A stretch of DNA of 41,383 bases from Oscillospiraceae bacterium (lineage in GTDB: Bacteria; Bacillota; Clostridia; Oscillospirales; CAG-272). Positions 16,678 through 23,213 of this stretch are shown here, piece by piece. The notes beneath the pieces were generated by a model. The model worked only from the letters and a program-made list of their open reading frames with translations, was not told where the DNA came from and did no database searches. The position numbers were made by a program, and so were the translations under genes. The stretch is taken from contig SVSN01000021.1 in assembly GCA_015064285.1 (NCBI GenBank), forward strand, positions 1 to 41,383. The letters are read 5' to 3'. Every line of letters starts with the position of its first letter. The stretch's first letter is position 1.

Positions 16678-17493
16678 ATGAAAAAGATTCTTGCACTGGC
16701 AATGACTGCAGGTATGCTGCTTTGCTCTATGGCTACAACGATTTCTGCTGCTCCCGATAAGGGTTCTTATGGTGAGGTTCCGCTGTATAAGGGTGGTATC
16801 ATCGTAGATGGACAGATGGACGAAGCATATTCCCTCGGTTTGAAAATTGATGCATCCCACGATTATGGTGAGCCCTGGGCTACTGATACCACTGCTGATA
16901 TTTATATGCTGCACGATGCTGAATATCTGTACATTCTGTATGATGTAAAGAGTGCGTACGATATTGACCCTACGAACTACAACTTCGATAATGCCAATGC
17001 TGACGATCACTGGACAGGTTCCGGTACCGAACTGTTTATCGACTGGGCCAACGATGCCACTCTTGCTAAACTGGGTGGCTGGATCAACGGTCAGTTTTGG
17101 GGATCTACTGGTACTGCCTGTGCAGGTCAGGAAACTAAGTATGTTGCTGAATACAAAACTACTTATGATGTAGCTGCCAAAACTTATATGCTGGAATGGA
17201 AACTGCCCATGCTGGAAGGTGCTGGTATCGGAAGCGAAGTAGGTTTTAACGCAATGATCACTTCCAACAAGGATATGTTCAATGGTAGACAGGAAACCAT
17301 CTGTTGTACCGCACCTGGCCTCGCCAACAATTCTGCTGATTACCTTAATATCACGCTAACAGGTGTAGAAGTTTCTTTACCTGAACCCATCGTTGAAGAA
17401 CCCGCTGCTCCTCAGACCTTTGACATGGGCGTAATCGCCGCTGTTGCAGCTGTTGTTTCCGCTGCCGGTTATGCAGTTTCCAAGAAGAGATAA
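16678..17493 (+). CDS. Secreted CBM9/DOMON-like protein with C-terminal membrane anchor
   Basis: The 271-residue protein begins with a signal peptide (MKKILALAMTAGMLLCS to about residue 24, ISAAP). Residues about 35-235 form a beta-sandwich like the CBM9/DOMON-like sugar- or heme-binding domain (IIVDGQMDEAY, ADIYMLHDAEYLYILYDV, GTELFIDWAND, TYMLEWKLPM). The tail has an acidic Pro linker, the motif APQTFD, a hydrophobic helix of about 20 residues and a final KKR. The tail looks like a cell-surface anchor, similar in layout to LPXTG signals but with PQTFD in place of the sortase motif. AGGAG lies upstream of the ATG. It could present captured glycan at the cell surface. Ligand and anchoring enzyme are unknown. 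Confidence 0.8.
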   Translation: MKKILALAMTAGMLLCSMATTISAAPDKGSYGEVPLYKGGIIVDGQMDEAYSLGLKIDASHDYGEPWATDTTADIYMLHDAEYLYILYDVKSAYDIDPTNYNFDNANADDHWTGSGTELFIDWANDATLAKLGGWINGQFWGSTGTACAGQETKYVAEYKTTYDVAAKTYMLEWKLPMLEGAGIGSEVGFNAMITSNKDMFNGRQETICCTAPGLANNSADYLNITLTGVEVSLPEPIVEEPAAPQTFDMGVIAAVAAVVSAAGYAVSKKR

Positions 17494-17546
17494 GCCCCAA
17501 AACATAAATCAGAGAGCGATACCTTCTTCTTCATAATATTTAATGT

Positions 17547-17574
17547 ACCCCCAGTGAAGGACGCTGGGGGTGTT
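17547..17574 (+). terminator. Terminator after the CBM9/DOMON-like gene
   Basis: ACCCCCAG (17547-17554) pairs with CTGGGGGT (17564-17571), followed by a short T run. Eight perfect pairs and a 9-base loop. Confidence 0.75.
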
Positions 17575-17638
17575 TCATATCACTATTTTGTAGCCTTAAG
17601 TCATTATACTATTCCTTTTCACAGGAAAGAGACTGATT

Positions 17639-17808
17639 ATAAACATTGACATCACAAAAATCTGGCCCGGCGGATTATCACCAAACGTCTCGGACACGGT
17701 GGATTCAGTCATGTATATAAAGTCATCTCCGCCGAAACAGATGCAGTTGCTGCTGTCAAGATCATATCGATCCCAGACAACAACGATATCACTTACTATG
17801 TGATGTGA
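17639..17808 (+). pseudogene. Remnant of a Hanks-type Ser/Thr protein kinase (N-lobe only)
   Basis: From 17671 the frame reads RIITKRLGHGGFSHVYKV, then VAAVKIIS and a stop at 17806. That is a glycine-rich loop (GHGGFSHV) and the VAVK lysine of a protein kinase. Just upstream, in another frame, 17642-17671 encodes NIDITKIWPG, which suits the start of such a kinase after AGGAAAGAG. The expected start codon reads ATA, a short deletion near 17669 shifts the frame, and the catalytic lobe is missing. It is a short decayed fragment, seen directly in translation. It is not expressed as a kinase. Confidence 0.8.
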
Positions 17809-17845
17809 AAATCATGAATAGTGATTTTATCATATCCAAACAAAT

Positions 17846-17877
17846 AAAAAAGACAGGTTTACCCGCCTGTCCTTTTT
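17846..17877. terminator. Bidirectional terminator
   Basis: GACAGG (17852-17857) pairs with CCTGTC (17866-17871), flanked by an A run on the left and a T run on the right, so it can work for both strands. The stretch from here to 18020 holds no gene I can support. Confidence 0.7.
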
Positions 17878-18020
17878 CATTGAATCATAATTTTCAACCC
17901 AGTCCCTCTTCCAACCACCCTCTCCTATATTTCATACCGTAACCCCGCCATTTCAGTTTTATCCACCCCCCATTCCGTCCCATTTTCTCCCCAAAATCCA
18001 CTTTTGCATCCGGCAATTCT

Positions 18021-18368
18021 TTGCGGTATACTGAACCCATCACAGGGAACGGACAACCTGCACCAAAGCCGGGAACGAAAGGACAGACATCATGGTCAAC
18101 AAGCGAACTCATCCGCACCATTGAAGAATTGCAGACTCTGGAACAGCTGATCCGGGAAGCAGAAGCCGAAGCGGAATCTCTGAAAGACAGCATCAAAGCC
18201 GTCATGGTGGAAAAAGGCACAGAAGAACTGGAAGCCGGAACGCACATCATCCGGTATACTACCGTTCTGACCCAGCGGTTCGACAGCACCTCTTTCAAGA
18301 AGAAGTACGAAGAACTCTACCGGGCATTTACCAAACAGACCACCAGCAAGCGGTTTACCATCAGCTGA
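18021..18368 (+). CDS. Small phage-type coiled-coil protein, start region frameshifted
   Basis: The open frame runs from a TTG at 18021. The conserved part starts near 18096 (STSELIRTIEELQ) and ends SKRFTIS, with an Ala/Glu-rich helix and a C-terminal basic motif (FTKQTTSKRF). Similar small proteins of about 90-100 residues of unknown function are found in prophage and conjugative modules, often near SprT-like genes. The TTG has no ribosome binding site. GAAAGGA precedes an ATG at 18092 instead, but that ATG is followed by one extra G (ATGGTCAACAAGC), which puts it out of frame and gives only 10 codons. Removing one G would give M-S-T-S-E-L. The gene looks broken by a +1 change at codon 2, or the base is an error. 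Confidence 0.6.
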   Translation: MRYTEPITGNGQPAPKPGTKGQTSWSTSELIRTIEELQTLEQLIREAEAEAESLKDSIKAVMVEKGTEELEAGTHIIRYTTVLTQRFDSTSFKKKYEELYRAFTKQTTSKRFTIS

Positions 18369-18382
18369 GAGGGGGGAGTATC

Positions 18383-18985
18383 ATGAAAGAGATCAGCAAG
18401 TACAGCCGTCTGGCTATGTATCTGGAAAAGCTCTATGACCGACTGAACGAAGACTTTTTCTCCGGGGAGCTGGAACGGCCTGTCATTACCATCCAGTCTA
18501 CCGCAAGGGCATATGGTCATTATACCCTGTACGATGCATGGAGTGTGAAGGGAGAGGGCTACCGGGAACTGAACATCGGCGCCGGTACATTGGACAGACC
18601 CATCGAAAATGTTCTTGCCACCCTGCTGCATGAGATGTGCCATCAGTACAACGATGTGGTTCTGAATGTGCAGGACTGTTCCAGAGGAGGGACATACCAC
18701 AACAAGCTGTTCCAGAAGACTGCGGAAGAACACGGCCTGACGGTGCGGAAAACAGAGAAGTACGGCTACAGCAGAACAGAACCATCGGATGTACTACTGG
18801 AATGGATTTTGAATCATAATATTCAAGAGATTCAGCTGTATCGGAATGACCTGCCCATGATTCCGGTGGCGATACCCGGTGGAGAGACTTTCGGAATAAC
18901 GGTACATACTGGGAACAAAAACGGATCCAGACGGTATTGCTGTCCGATGTGCGGTATGATCGTCCGGGCGACCAGAGTGGTGTAA
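18383..18985 (+). CDS. SprT-like zinc metalloprotease, zinc ribbon cut by a stop
   Basis: The 200-residue product has the SprT-like domain (about 10-125) with the HExxH site HEMCH (His83, Glu84, His87) and a third ligand, probably His106 (TYHNKLF). Related proteins include SprT and Spartan, which act on DNA-protein crosslinks; phage versions are of unknown role. A C-terminal zinc ribbon begins CPMCG (Cys187, Cys190), but the frame stops with TAA at 18983-18985. The same frame continues past the stop as VICGDCGMDLVEG to 19027, supplying the missing second CxxC pair. The stop therefore looks like a nonsense mutation in the ribbon. A strong ribosome binding site (GAGGGGGGAG) precedes the ATG, 14 bases after the previous gene. 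Confidence 0.82.
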   Translation: MKEISKYSRLAMYLEKLYDRLNEDFFSGELERPVITIQSTARAYGHYTLYDAWSVKGEGYRELNIGAGTLDRPIENVLATLLHEMCHQYNDVVLNVQDCSRGGTYHNKLFQKTAEEHGLTVRKTEKYGYSRTEPSDVLLEWILNHNIQEIQLYRNDLPMIPVAIPGGETFGITVHTGNKNGSRRYCCPMCGMIVRATRVV

Positions 18986-19051
18986 GTGATCTGCGGGGAC
19001 TGCGGAATGGATCTGGTGGAAGGGTAATTGGGGGAAAGATTTAGACTATAT

Positions 19052-19080
19052 AAGGGGGAGCAAAAAAGTCCCCCCTTTTT
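19052..19080 (+). terminator. Terminator after the SprT-like gene
   Basis: AAGGGGGA (19052-19059) pairs with TCCCCCCTT (19069-19077) and is followed by T residues to 19080. It lies 25 bases after the restored end of the SprT-like frame, which supports that longer frame as the ancestral gene. Confidence 0.85.
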
Positions 19081-19111
19081 AGTCAGAATGATATACCACA
19101 GTTCGGATAAT

Positions 19112-19140
19112 TTGACACAGTCCATCTTCTGTGCTATACT
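19112..19140 (+). promoter_or_regulatory. Near-consensus promoter with internal palindrome
   Basis: TTGACA (19112-19117), 17-base spacer, TATACT (19135-19140). The spacer contains CACAG-N8-CTGTG (19116-19133), a possible operator. Transcription would start near 19147 and run into the tRNA-Cys remnant; no gene follows in that direction before the tRNA terminator. Confidence 0.75.
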
Positions 19141-19243
19141 TTCTTACGAAAAAATACAAACCACATTTGGTTTCCAATTTGGTTTCCAACACATTTTCGG
19201 GAGACTGCATACACCTGAAATACCAAGGTATTTCCTTGCGATT

Positions 19244-19315
19244 TCGCCTATAGCCAAGCGGTAAGGCAGAAGTCTGCAAAACTTTTATTCCCCGGTTCGA
19301 TTCCGGGTGGCGCCT
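19244..19315 (+). tRNA. tRNA-Cys (GCA) 3' portion with unpaired 5' acceptor strand; probable att site
   Basis: Positions 8-73 of a tRNA-Cys are intact: TA, D stem GCC/GGC with loop AAGCGGTAA, anticodon stem GAAGT/ACTTT with loop CTGCAAA (anticodon GCA), T arm CCCGG-TTCGATT-CCGGG, acceptor strand TGGCGCC and U73, the cysteine discriminator. The 5' acceptor strand should read about GGCGCTA but is TCGCCTA, which mispairs at positions 1-4. The gene as it stands would not make a normal acceptor stem. The best reading is a displaced 3' fragment left when an element integrated into tRNA-Cys, with the intact copy to the left of this window. A simple tRNA pseudogene is the alternative. Confidence 0.7.
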
Positions 19316-19328
19316 TGGATAACGAAAG

Positions 19329-19355
19329 ACAGTCTCCAATCGGGGGCTGTTTTTT
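19329..19355 (+). terminator. Terminator of the tRNA-Cys locus
   Basis: ACAGTCTCC (19329-19337) pairs with GGGGGCTGT (19342-19350) with two G-U pairs, followed by six T. It is probably the original terminator of the chromosomal tRNA gene. Confidence 0.8.
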
Positions 19356-19381
19356 GTTGCTTTTGGGTGAAAACAGATTCA

Positions 19382-19420
19382 AAAACGGTTTCATCATTTT
19401 TTACTGAGTGAAACCGTTTT
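19382..19420. terminator. Bidirectional terminator between tRNA remnant and SRAP gene
   Basis: A 12-bp perfect inverted repeat, AAAACGGTTTCA (19382-19393) and TGAAACCGTTTT (19409-19420). It serves the minus-strand SRAP gene, whose stop is at 19437, and may back up the tRNA terminator. Confidence 0.8.
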
Positions 19421-19436
19421 CTTATATATAGTATTC

Positions 19437-20075
19437 TCACACGGCTACCGCTTCCGGCTGGCAGCTGTTGCCCCGTTTCAGTTTTTCACGGCTGAAATAG
19501 TCATCGTACAGCCAGTTTTCCAGTTCGTGCTGTCCGAGAATCAGGGGCATCCGGTTGTGGATCGATTCCACAGACAGGGTGGGACGGGTCGTCAGGATAA
19601 CGGCATGCTCCACCCCTTCGAAAACATGGGTCATGCCTGCCAGATAGACCAGCCCCTGACCGATATGGTATTTCTGCTTTTCCGCCGACCATTCGTAGTA
19701 ACCGGATGTAGGTACCGCAACACGGCGGTTGACGACATCTTCCCGGAAAAAACGTTTTTCCATGGCCGTTTCCGAACGGGCGTTGATGACAAGACCGGAG
19801 CGCTGCATTTTAGGAGGCGCACATTCCGTCGGATCCGCCAGTGCACCGGCCAGCGTCAGGCTGATGGGACGGTCGGTTTTGGCTTCCGCAAAAGGATACC
19901 CCCATTTTACGATTTTTGCCCGCAGAAAATAACCGCCTCCATACAGAACCGGGATATCATCTCCCGGAAATACTTCGCTGCGTGTCAGATAACGGGAGGC
20001 ATTCCCCTTTTTCTCCCGTTCGATAATGGCGATCAGTTCTTCATCCTCGATCCATGCCTGGTATCTTCCGCACAT
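19437..20075 (-). CDS. yedK: SOS response-associated peptidase (SRAP, YedK/HMCES)
   Basis: The 212-residue SRAP protein forms a covalent thiazolidine link with abasic sites in single-stranded DNA through Cys2, protecting them. The start MCGRY leaves Cys2 at the N terminus after Met removal. Other conserved blocks are INARSET (97-103), PTSGYYEW (Glu128) and IHNRMP (His173). Length is typical. GAGGGGG precedes the ATG at a good distance. It lies downstream of a Y-family polymerase in one SOS-controlled operon, a common pairing. Confidence 0.95.
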   Translation of the reverse strand: MCGRYQAWIEDEELIAIIEREKKGNASRYLTRSEVFPGDDIPVLYGGGYFLRAKIVKWGYPFAEAKTDRPISLTLAGALADPTECAPPKMQRSGLVINARSETAMEKRFFREDVVNRRVAVPTSGYYEWSAEKQKYHIGQGLVYLAGMTHVFEGVEHAVILTTRPTLSVESIHNRMPLILGQHELENWLYDDYFSREKLKRGNSCQPEAVAV

Positions 20076-20121
20076 GATTGTGTCCCCCTCATAGTTTTTT
20101 GTATCGCAGCCGCCGGATTGT

Positions 20122-20206
20122 GTACGCTGTACATCCTGCAGGGAATATCCGATCCGGCCGCTGGATTACGTACGCTGTACATCCTGCAGGGAATATCCGA
20201 TCCGGC
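20122..20206. repeat. Tandem duplication of the polymerase 3' end (48-bp unit)
   Basis: A 37-base identical block occurs at 20122-20158 and 20170-20206, with a similar preceding 11 bases, giving a 48-base unit. The right copy encodes the last residues RIGYSLQDVQRT of the polymerase, ending in TAA at 20166-20168. The left copy repeats that coding sequence in the same frame beyond the stop. Confidence 0.9.
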
Positions 20207-21404
20207 GGGTGGACAGTTTCCCTACGGCCAGATAACTGCCGTTTGTGACCGCATGGGTGCCGTAACGCTCCCGTATGGAATCCATGGTATTTTCCAGAGA
20301 CAGCAGCCGATCCCGCTTTCGGTGATCCGTGAACAGATCCAGCTGCTCCGGTGCGTTTTCCGTGTCGATGCCGATGGCCCGTACTGTGACGGAACGGAGC
20401 GGCACACGCCAGACATGTTTTCTGCCAAACAGAGCAGCGGCTTCTGCGGCGATCTCTCTGGCCAGCTGTGTGCGGTGGGGCAGCTGACATTGGTATTCCC
20501 GTACCGTCATATCGTTTTCCCGTACCTGTACGGATACGCCGCCGGCACTGAGACGATTGGCCCGCAGTTTTGCCCCGATCTCTTCCGCCAGTTCTTCCAG
20601 CACATACTGTACTTCTGTCTGGTTTACCAGATCCTGTACGGTGGTGGTGCCGTGACCGATGGATTTGATGGGATAGGCTTCCGCCTGCCACAGAACCCGG
20701 GACGTGTCCAGCCCGTTGGCATAGACCCAGAGTACTTTCCCCAGTTTTCCCAGCCAGGATTCCAGATATTCCACCTTCATGCCGGCGATATCCCCGATGG
20801 TACGGCAGCCACGGTAATAGATCTTCTTATATGTCTTCATCCCCACGCCCAGCATTTCAAAAGCCGGCAGAGGCCATACGATTTCCCGGAAGCTGTCATA
20901 AGGGATCTCGGTAACGGCATCCGGCTTTTTCATATCCGATCCCAGTTTGGCGAATACTTTGTTGAAGGATACCCCTACCGATATGGTCAGACCGGTTTCC
21001 GCTTTTACCAGACGGCGCAGCTTTTCTGCAATTTCTCTGCCGGAACCGAACAGATCCCGGCTTGCGGTTACGTCCAGCCAGCATTCATCAATCCCCATGG
21101 ATTCGATCTGATCCGTGAAGCGGCTGTAAATCCGGCGTACCGCTTTGGAATAATACAGATACTCATCATAATGCGGCTCTGCAATGACCAGATCGGGACA
21201 CTTTGTCCGTGCCTGATATATGCTCTCTCCCGTCTGAATCCCGAATTTCTTGGCAATGTTGTTTTTTGCCAGGACGATGCCGTGCCGCTGTTCCGTTTCA
21301 CCGCCCACAATCATGGGAACATCCCGGTATTCCGGGTGCCGGATGCTTTCCACCGAAGCAAAATAATTGTTCAGATCACAGTGCAGTATGGTGCGTGTAT
21401 CCAT
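20166..21404 (-). CDS. dinB: Y-family translesion DNA polymerase (DinB/UmuC type)
   Basis: The 412-residue polymerase copies past damaged DNA. The palm and fingers carry CDLNNYFASVE (Asp10, Glu19) and the catalytic MGIDECWLDV (Asp106, Glu107). Helix-hairpin-helix and little-finger regions follow (to about 345), then the beta-clamp motif QLDLF (354-358). The ATG at 21404 is chosen because a G-rich ribosome binding site is upstream and the conserved N terminus starts there. The upstream promoter contains a LexA box, so induction by DNA damage is expected. The 3' end is duplicated in tandem. Assignment to the DinB or the UmuC-like branch of Bacillota is not certain. Confidence 0.94.
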   Translation of the reverse strand: MDTRTILHCDLNNYFASVESIRHPEYRDVPMIVGGETEQRHGIVLAKNNIAKKFGIQTGESIYQARTKCPDLVIAEPHYDEYLYYSKAVRRIYSRFTDQIESMGIDECWLDVTASRDLFGSGREIAEKLRRLVKAETGLTISVGVSFNKVFAKLGSDMKKPDAVTEIPYDSFREIVWPLPAFEMLGVGMKTYKKIYYRGCRTIGDIAGMKVEYLESWLGKLGKVLWVYANGLDTSRVLWQAEAYPIKSIGHGTTTVQDLVNQTEVQYVLEELAEEIGAKLRANRLSAGGVSVQVRENDMTVREYQCQLPHRTQLAREIAAEAAALFGRKHVWRVPLRSVTVRAIGIDTENAPEQLDLFTDHRKRDRLLSLENTMDSIRERYGTHAVTNGSYLAVGKLSTRRIGYSLQDVQRT

Positions 21405-21447
21405 GCCTGCCACCCCCCTTTGTATACCATAGGCGAACATAAAATCA

Positions 21448-21459
21448 GAACGCCTGTTT
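21448..21459. promoter_or_regulatory. Second, imperfect LexA box
   Basis: GAACGCCTGTTT differs from GAAC-N4-GTTC at the last position. It lies just downstream of the -10 box and could strengthen repression. Confidence 0.55.
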
Positions 21460-21471
21460 GTTTCTGCTTAT

Positions 21472-21500
21472 AGTATACACGAACAACGGTTCTTTGTCAA
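21472..21500 (-). promoter_or_regulatory. SOS promoter of the polymerase/SRAP operon
   Basis: Minus strand TTGACA (21495-21500), 17-base spacer, TATACT (21472-21477). The spacer holds the perfect LexA/DinR box GAACAACGGTTC (21481-21492), so repressor and RNA polymerase would compete for the same bases. Confidence 0.9.
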
Positions 21501-21544
21501 GAGGGGTGCGGCAAAAAAAGAACAAAAGTTTTCGGATGGGGCAG

Positions 21545-21576
21545 AAAAAACGCCTGCTTCCCGGAGGAAACAGGCG
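21545..21576 (-). terminator. Terminator after the first binding lipoprotein of the pair
   Basis: CGCCTG (21551-21556) pairs with CAGGCG (21571-21576), with further CTTCC/GGAGG pairing. On the minus strand it is followed by six T. Confidence 0.9.
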
Positions 21577-21593
21577 TAAGAGATGGATGCGGT

Positions 21594-23033
21594 TTACTGA
21601 AGTGCCTTGATCTTGTCAGCGTAATCGTACAGTTCCTTGTCGGAAGCAGTGCTCATGGCAGCGTAGAAGGAGCCGAAGCCCTGGTTGCCCTTGCAGTATT
21701 CCAGAAGGGCGTAACCGTAACCCTGGAAGCCACCGAAAGCGGCACCGAAGTTGTACTTCACGTTATCCAGAATGGTTTCGATCATGAACTGCGCGTCTTC
21801 ATCCCGTGTACCCTTGGTCAGAATGGAGTTTTCCACATAGGCCGGGTATACATACTTTCTGCCGTAGTAGGACAGAGCGTCAGCAACGGCGGCGGAACGT
21901 TCGATGTTGGAGATGGAGGCAGGGAAGGTCACCAGCAGACCTGCGGCGGTGGCAATATAGTTTTCCTGCAGCTGGTCATACTTGGGGATCGGCACCACAC
22001 CGTAGCGTACATCAAAGTCACGCAGGGCGGCGCACTGGTTCAGAGTCAGAATGGTGAATACACAGCTCTGTTCTTCTGCCAGAGGACCTGCACCCGTCCA
22101 GCCCATGGGGCAGTAGCTGCCTTCGGATTCCACCATCCAGGTTCTCAGCTTGTTGAAGACGGTTTCGGTTTTTTCGGAATGGAAGGTAACATCGATGTAG
22201 TTGTCTGCATTCTTTGTGGTGATGTCCACATAGTAGTTGGACAGATTGTAGATAGACTGAAGCTTGCCGTGGAAGCCGTACAGGTCGCTGCCGTCTTCGT
22301 CACGGATACCGTTACCGTTCCGGTCTATGTAGAAATCCTGGGTCATGGAGATCAGCTTGTCAATGATCCATTCGTTTTCATAGGCCAGTGTATAGGGATC
22401 TTCCATACCATAGTCTTCGATCATATCCCGGTTGAAGAATACGGCTTCCAGGTTGTAGTTGGACAGACACATATCGCCCATGAGCATATAGGCGTTCTTG
22501 CCGATGGACAGTTCATCAAAGCAGGATTTGTTCCACCAGGGATTGTCTGTAGTGATGTAGGGAACATTGTTTACGTTGTAGAAATATCCTTCCGCAGCCA
22601 GGTAGGTGGAGTTGTACATGTTGCCGGTGAAGATGTCATAGTCGTCGGAACCGGCCATGACAGCAGCCATAACATTGGTACGGAAATCGTTGTTGTCCCA
22701 GGTGTTCACAACAGGAGACAGCTCCACGTTCAGCAGATCGGAAACATCCAGATTCCGGTTGAAAATGGCATCGTTCAGCACATCCCCGTTCAGTTCCTCG
22801 GCGATGTGTTCAATGCGGTAGGCACTGTGATCAAAGGTATAGATGTGGACAGTATATCCTTCATAGTCCAGACCTTCGGGCAGCTGAAGAGCAGGCATGG
22901 TTTCTTCTGTTTCGGCGACGGTCTCGGTGTTGCCGGCGTCATCGGCAGAGGTTTCCTGTGTGGCACCATCTCCGCAGCTCACAAGCGGAATCAGCAGCAG
23001 CAGAGACAGCAGCAGGCATAAAATCCGTTTCAT
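21594..23033 (-). CDS. Extracellular sugar-binding lipoprotein, paralogue A
   Basis: The 479-residue lipoprotein has a signal peptide ending LVSC (Cys20), an acidic linker and a type 1 solute-binding body. It is clearly paralogous to the next gene (23214): both share AEELNG/TGxVLNDAI, NPWWNKS, GDMC/GDIC and the loop DRNGNGIRD (237-245) followed by DLYG. It should capture a carbohydrate at the cell surface. The ATG at 23033 has AGGAGA upstream and is the start of the signal peptide. Its own promoter and terminator make it a single transcription unit. No permease is adjacent. Confidence 0.88.
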   Translation of the reverse strand: MKRILCLLLSLLLLIPLVSCGDGATQETSADDAGNTETVAETEETMPALQLPEGLDYEGYTVHIYTFDHSAYRIEHIAEELNGDVLNDAIFNRNLDVSDLLNVELSPVVNTWDNNDFRTNVMAAVMAGSDDYDIFTGNMYNSTYLAAEGYFYNVNNVPYITTDNPWWNKSCFDELSIGKNAYMLMGDMCLSNYNLEAVFFNRDMIEDYGMEDPYTLAYENEWIIDKLISMTQDFYIDRNGNGIRDEDGSDLYGFHGKLQSIYNLSNYYVDITTKNADNYIDVTFHSEKTETVFNKLRTWMVESEGSYCPMGWTGAGPLAEEQSCVFTILTLNQCAALRDFDVRYGVVPIPKYDQLQENYIATAAGLLVTFPASISNIERSAAVADALSYYGRKYVYPAYVENSILTKGTRDEDAQFMIETILDNVKYNFGAAFGGFQGYGYALLEYCKGNQGFGSFYAAMSTASDKELYDYADKIKALQ

Positions 23034-23087
23034 GTGTTTTTCTCCTGTTTTATAAAAAGTTTTAAGAGTGGTATGCACCCTGTATAT

Positions 23088-23117
23088 ATTATAATATATA
23101 CCCTGCAAATGTGTCAA
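23088..23117 (-). promoter_or_regulatory. Promoter of binding lipoprotein A
   Basis: Minus strand TTGACA (23112-23117), 18-base spacer, TATAAT (23088-23093): both boxes match consensus exactly. Confidence 0.85.
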
Positions 23118-23139
23118 TACCTGAGAAATACTTAGCAGT

Positions 23140-23183
23140 GAAAAAAATCCCCTGCCTCTTGCGAAAACAGGAGACAGGGGGAT
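23140..23183 (-). terminator. Terminator after binding lipoprotein B
   Basis: ATCCCCTG (23147-23154) pairs with CAGGGGGAT (23175-23183) with one bulge. On the minus strand the stem is followed by seven T. Confidence 0.85.
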
Positions 23184-23213
23184 TTCTGTTATGTTGTTTG
23201 GGCGAGTATGGAA

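Noticed and set aside
19079-19339. A minus-strand frame containing LETKLETK, reminiscent of repeated tails of phage integrases
   Set aside because: The repeat comes from the direct repeat TTTGGTTTCCA, no recombinase motif is present, and the frame runs through the tRNA remnant.
22179-23021. Val/Ile-rich plus-strand open frames opposite the two binding lipoproteins
   Set aside because: Shadow frames of genes that have signal peptides, lipoboxes, promoters and terminators on the minus strand.
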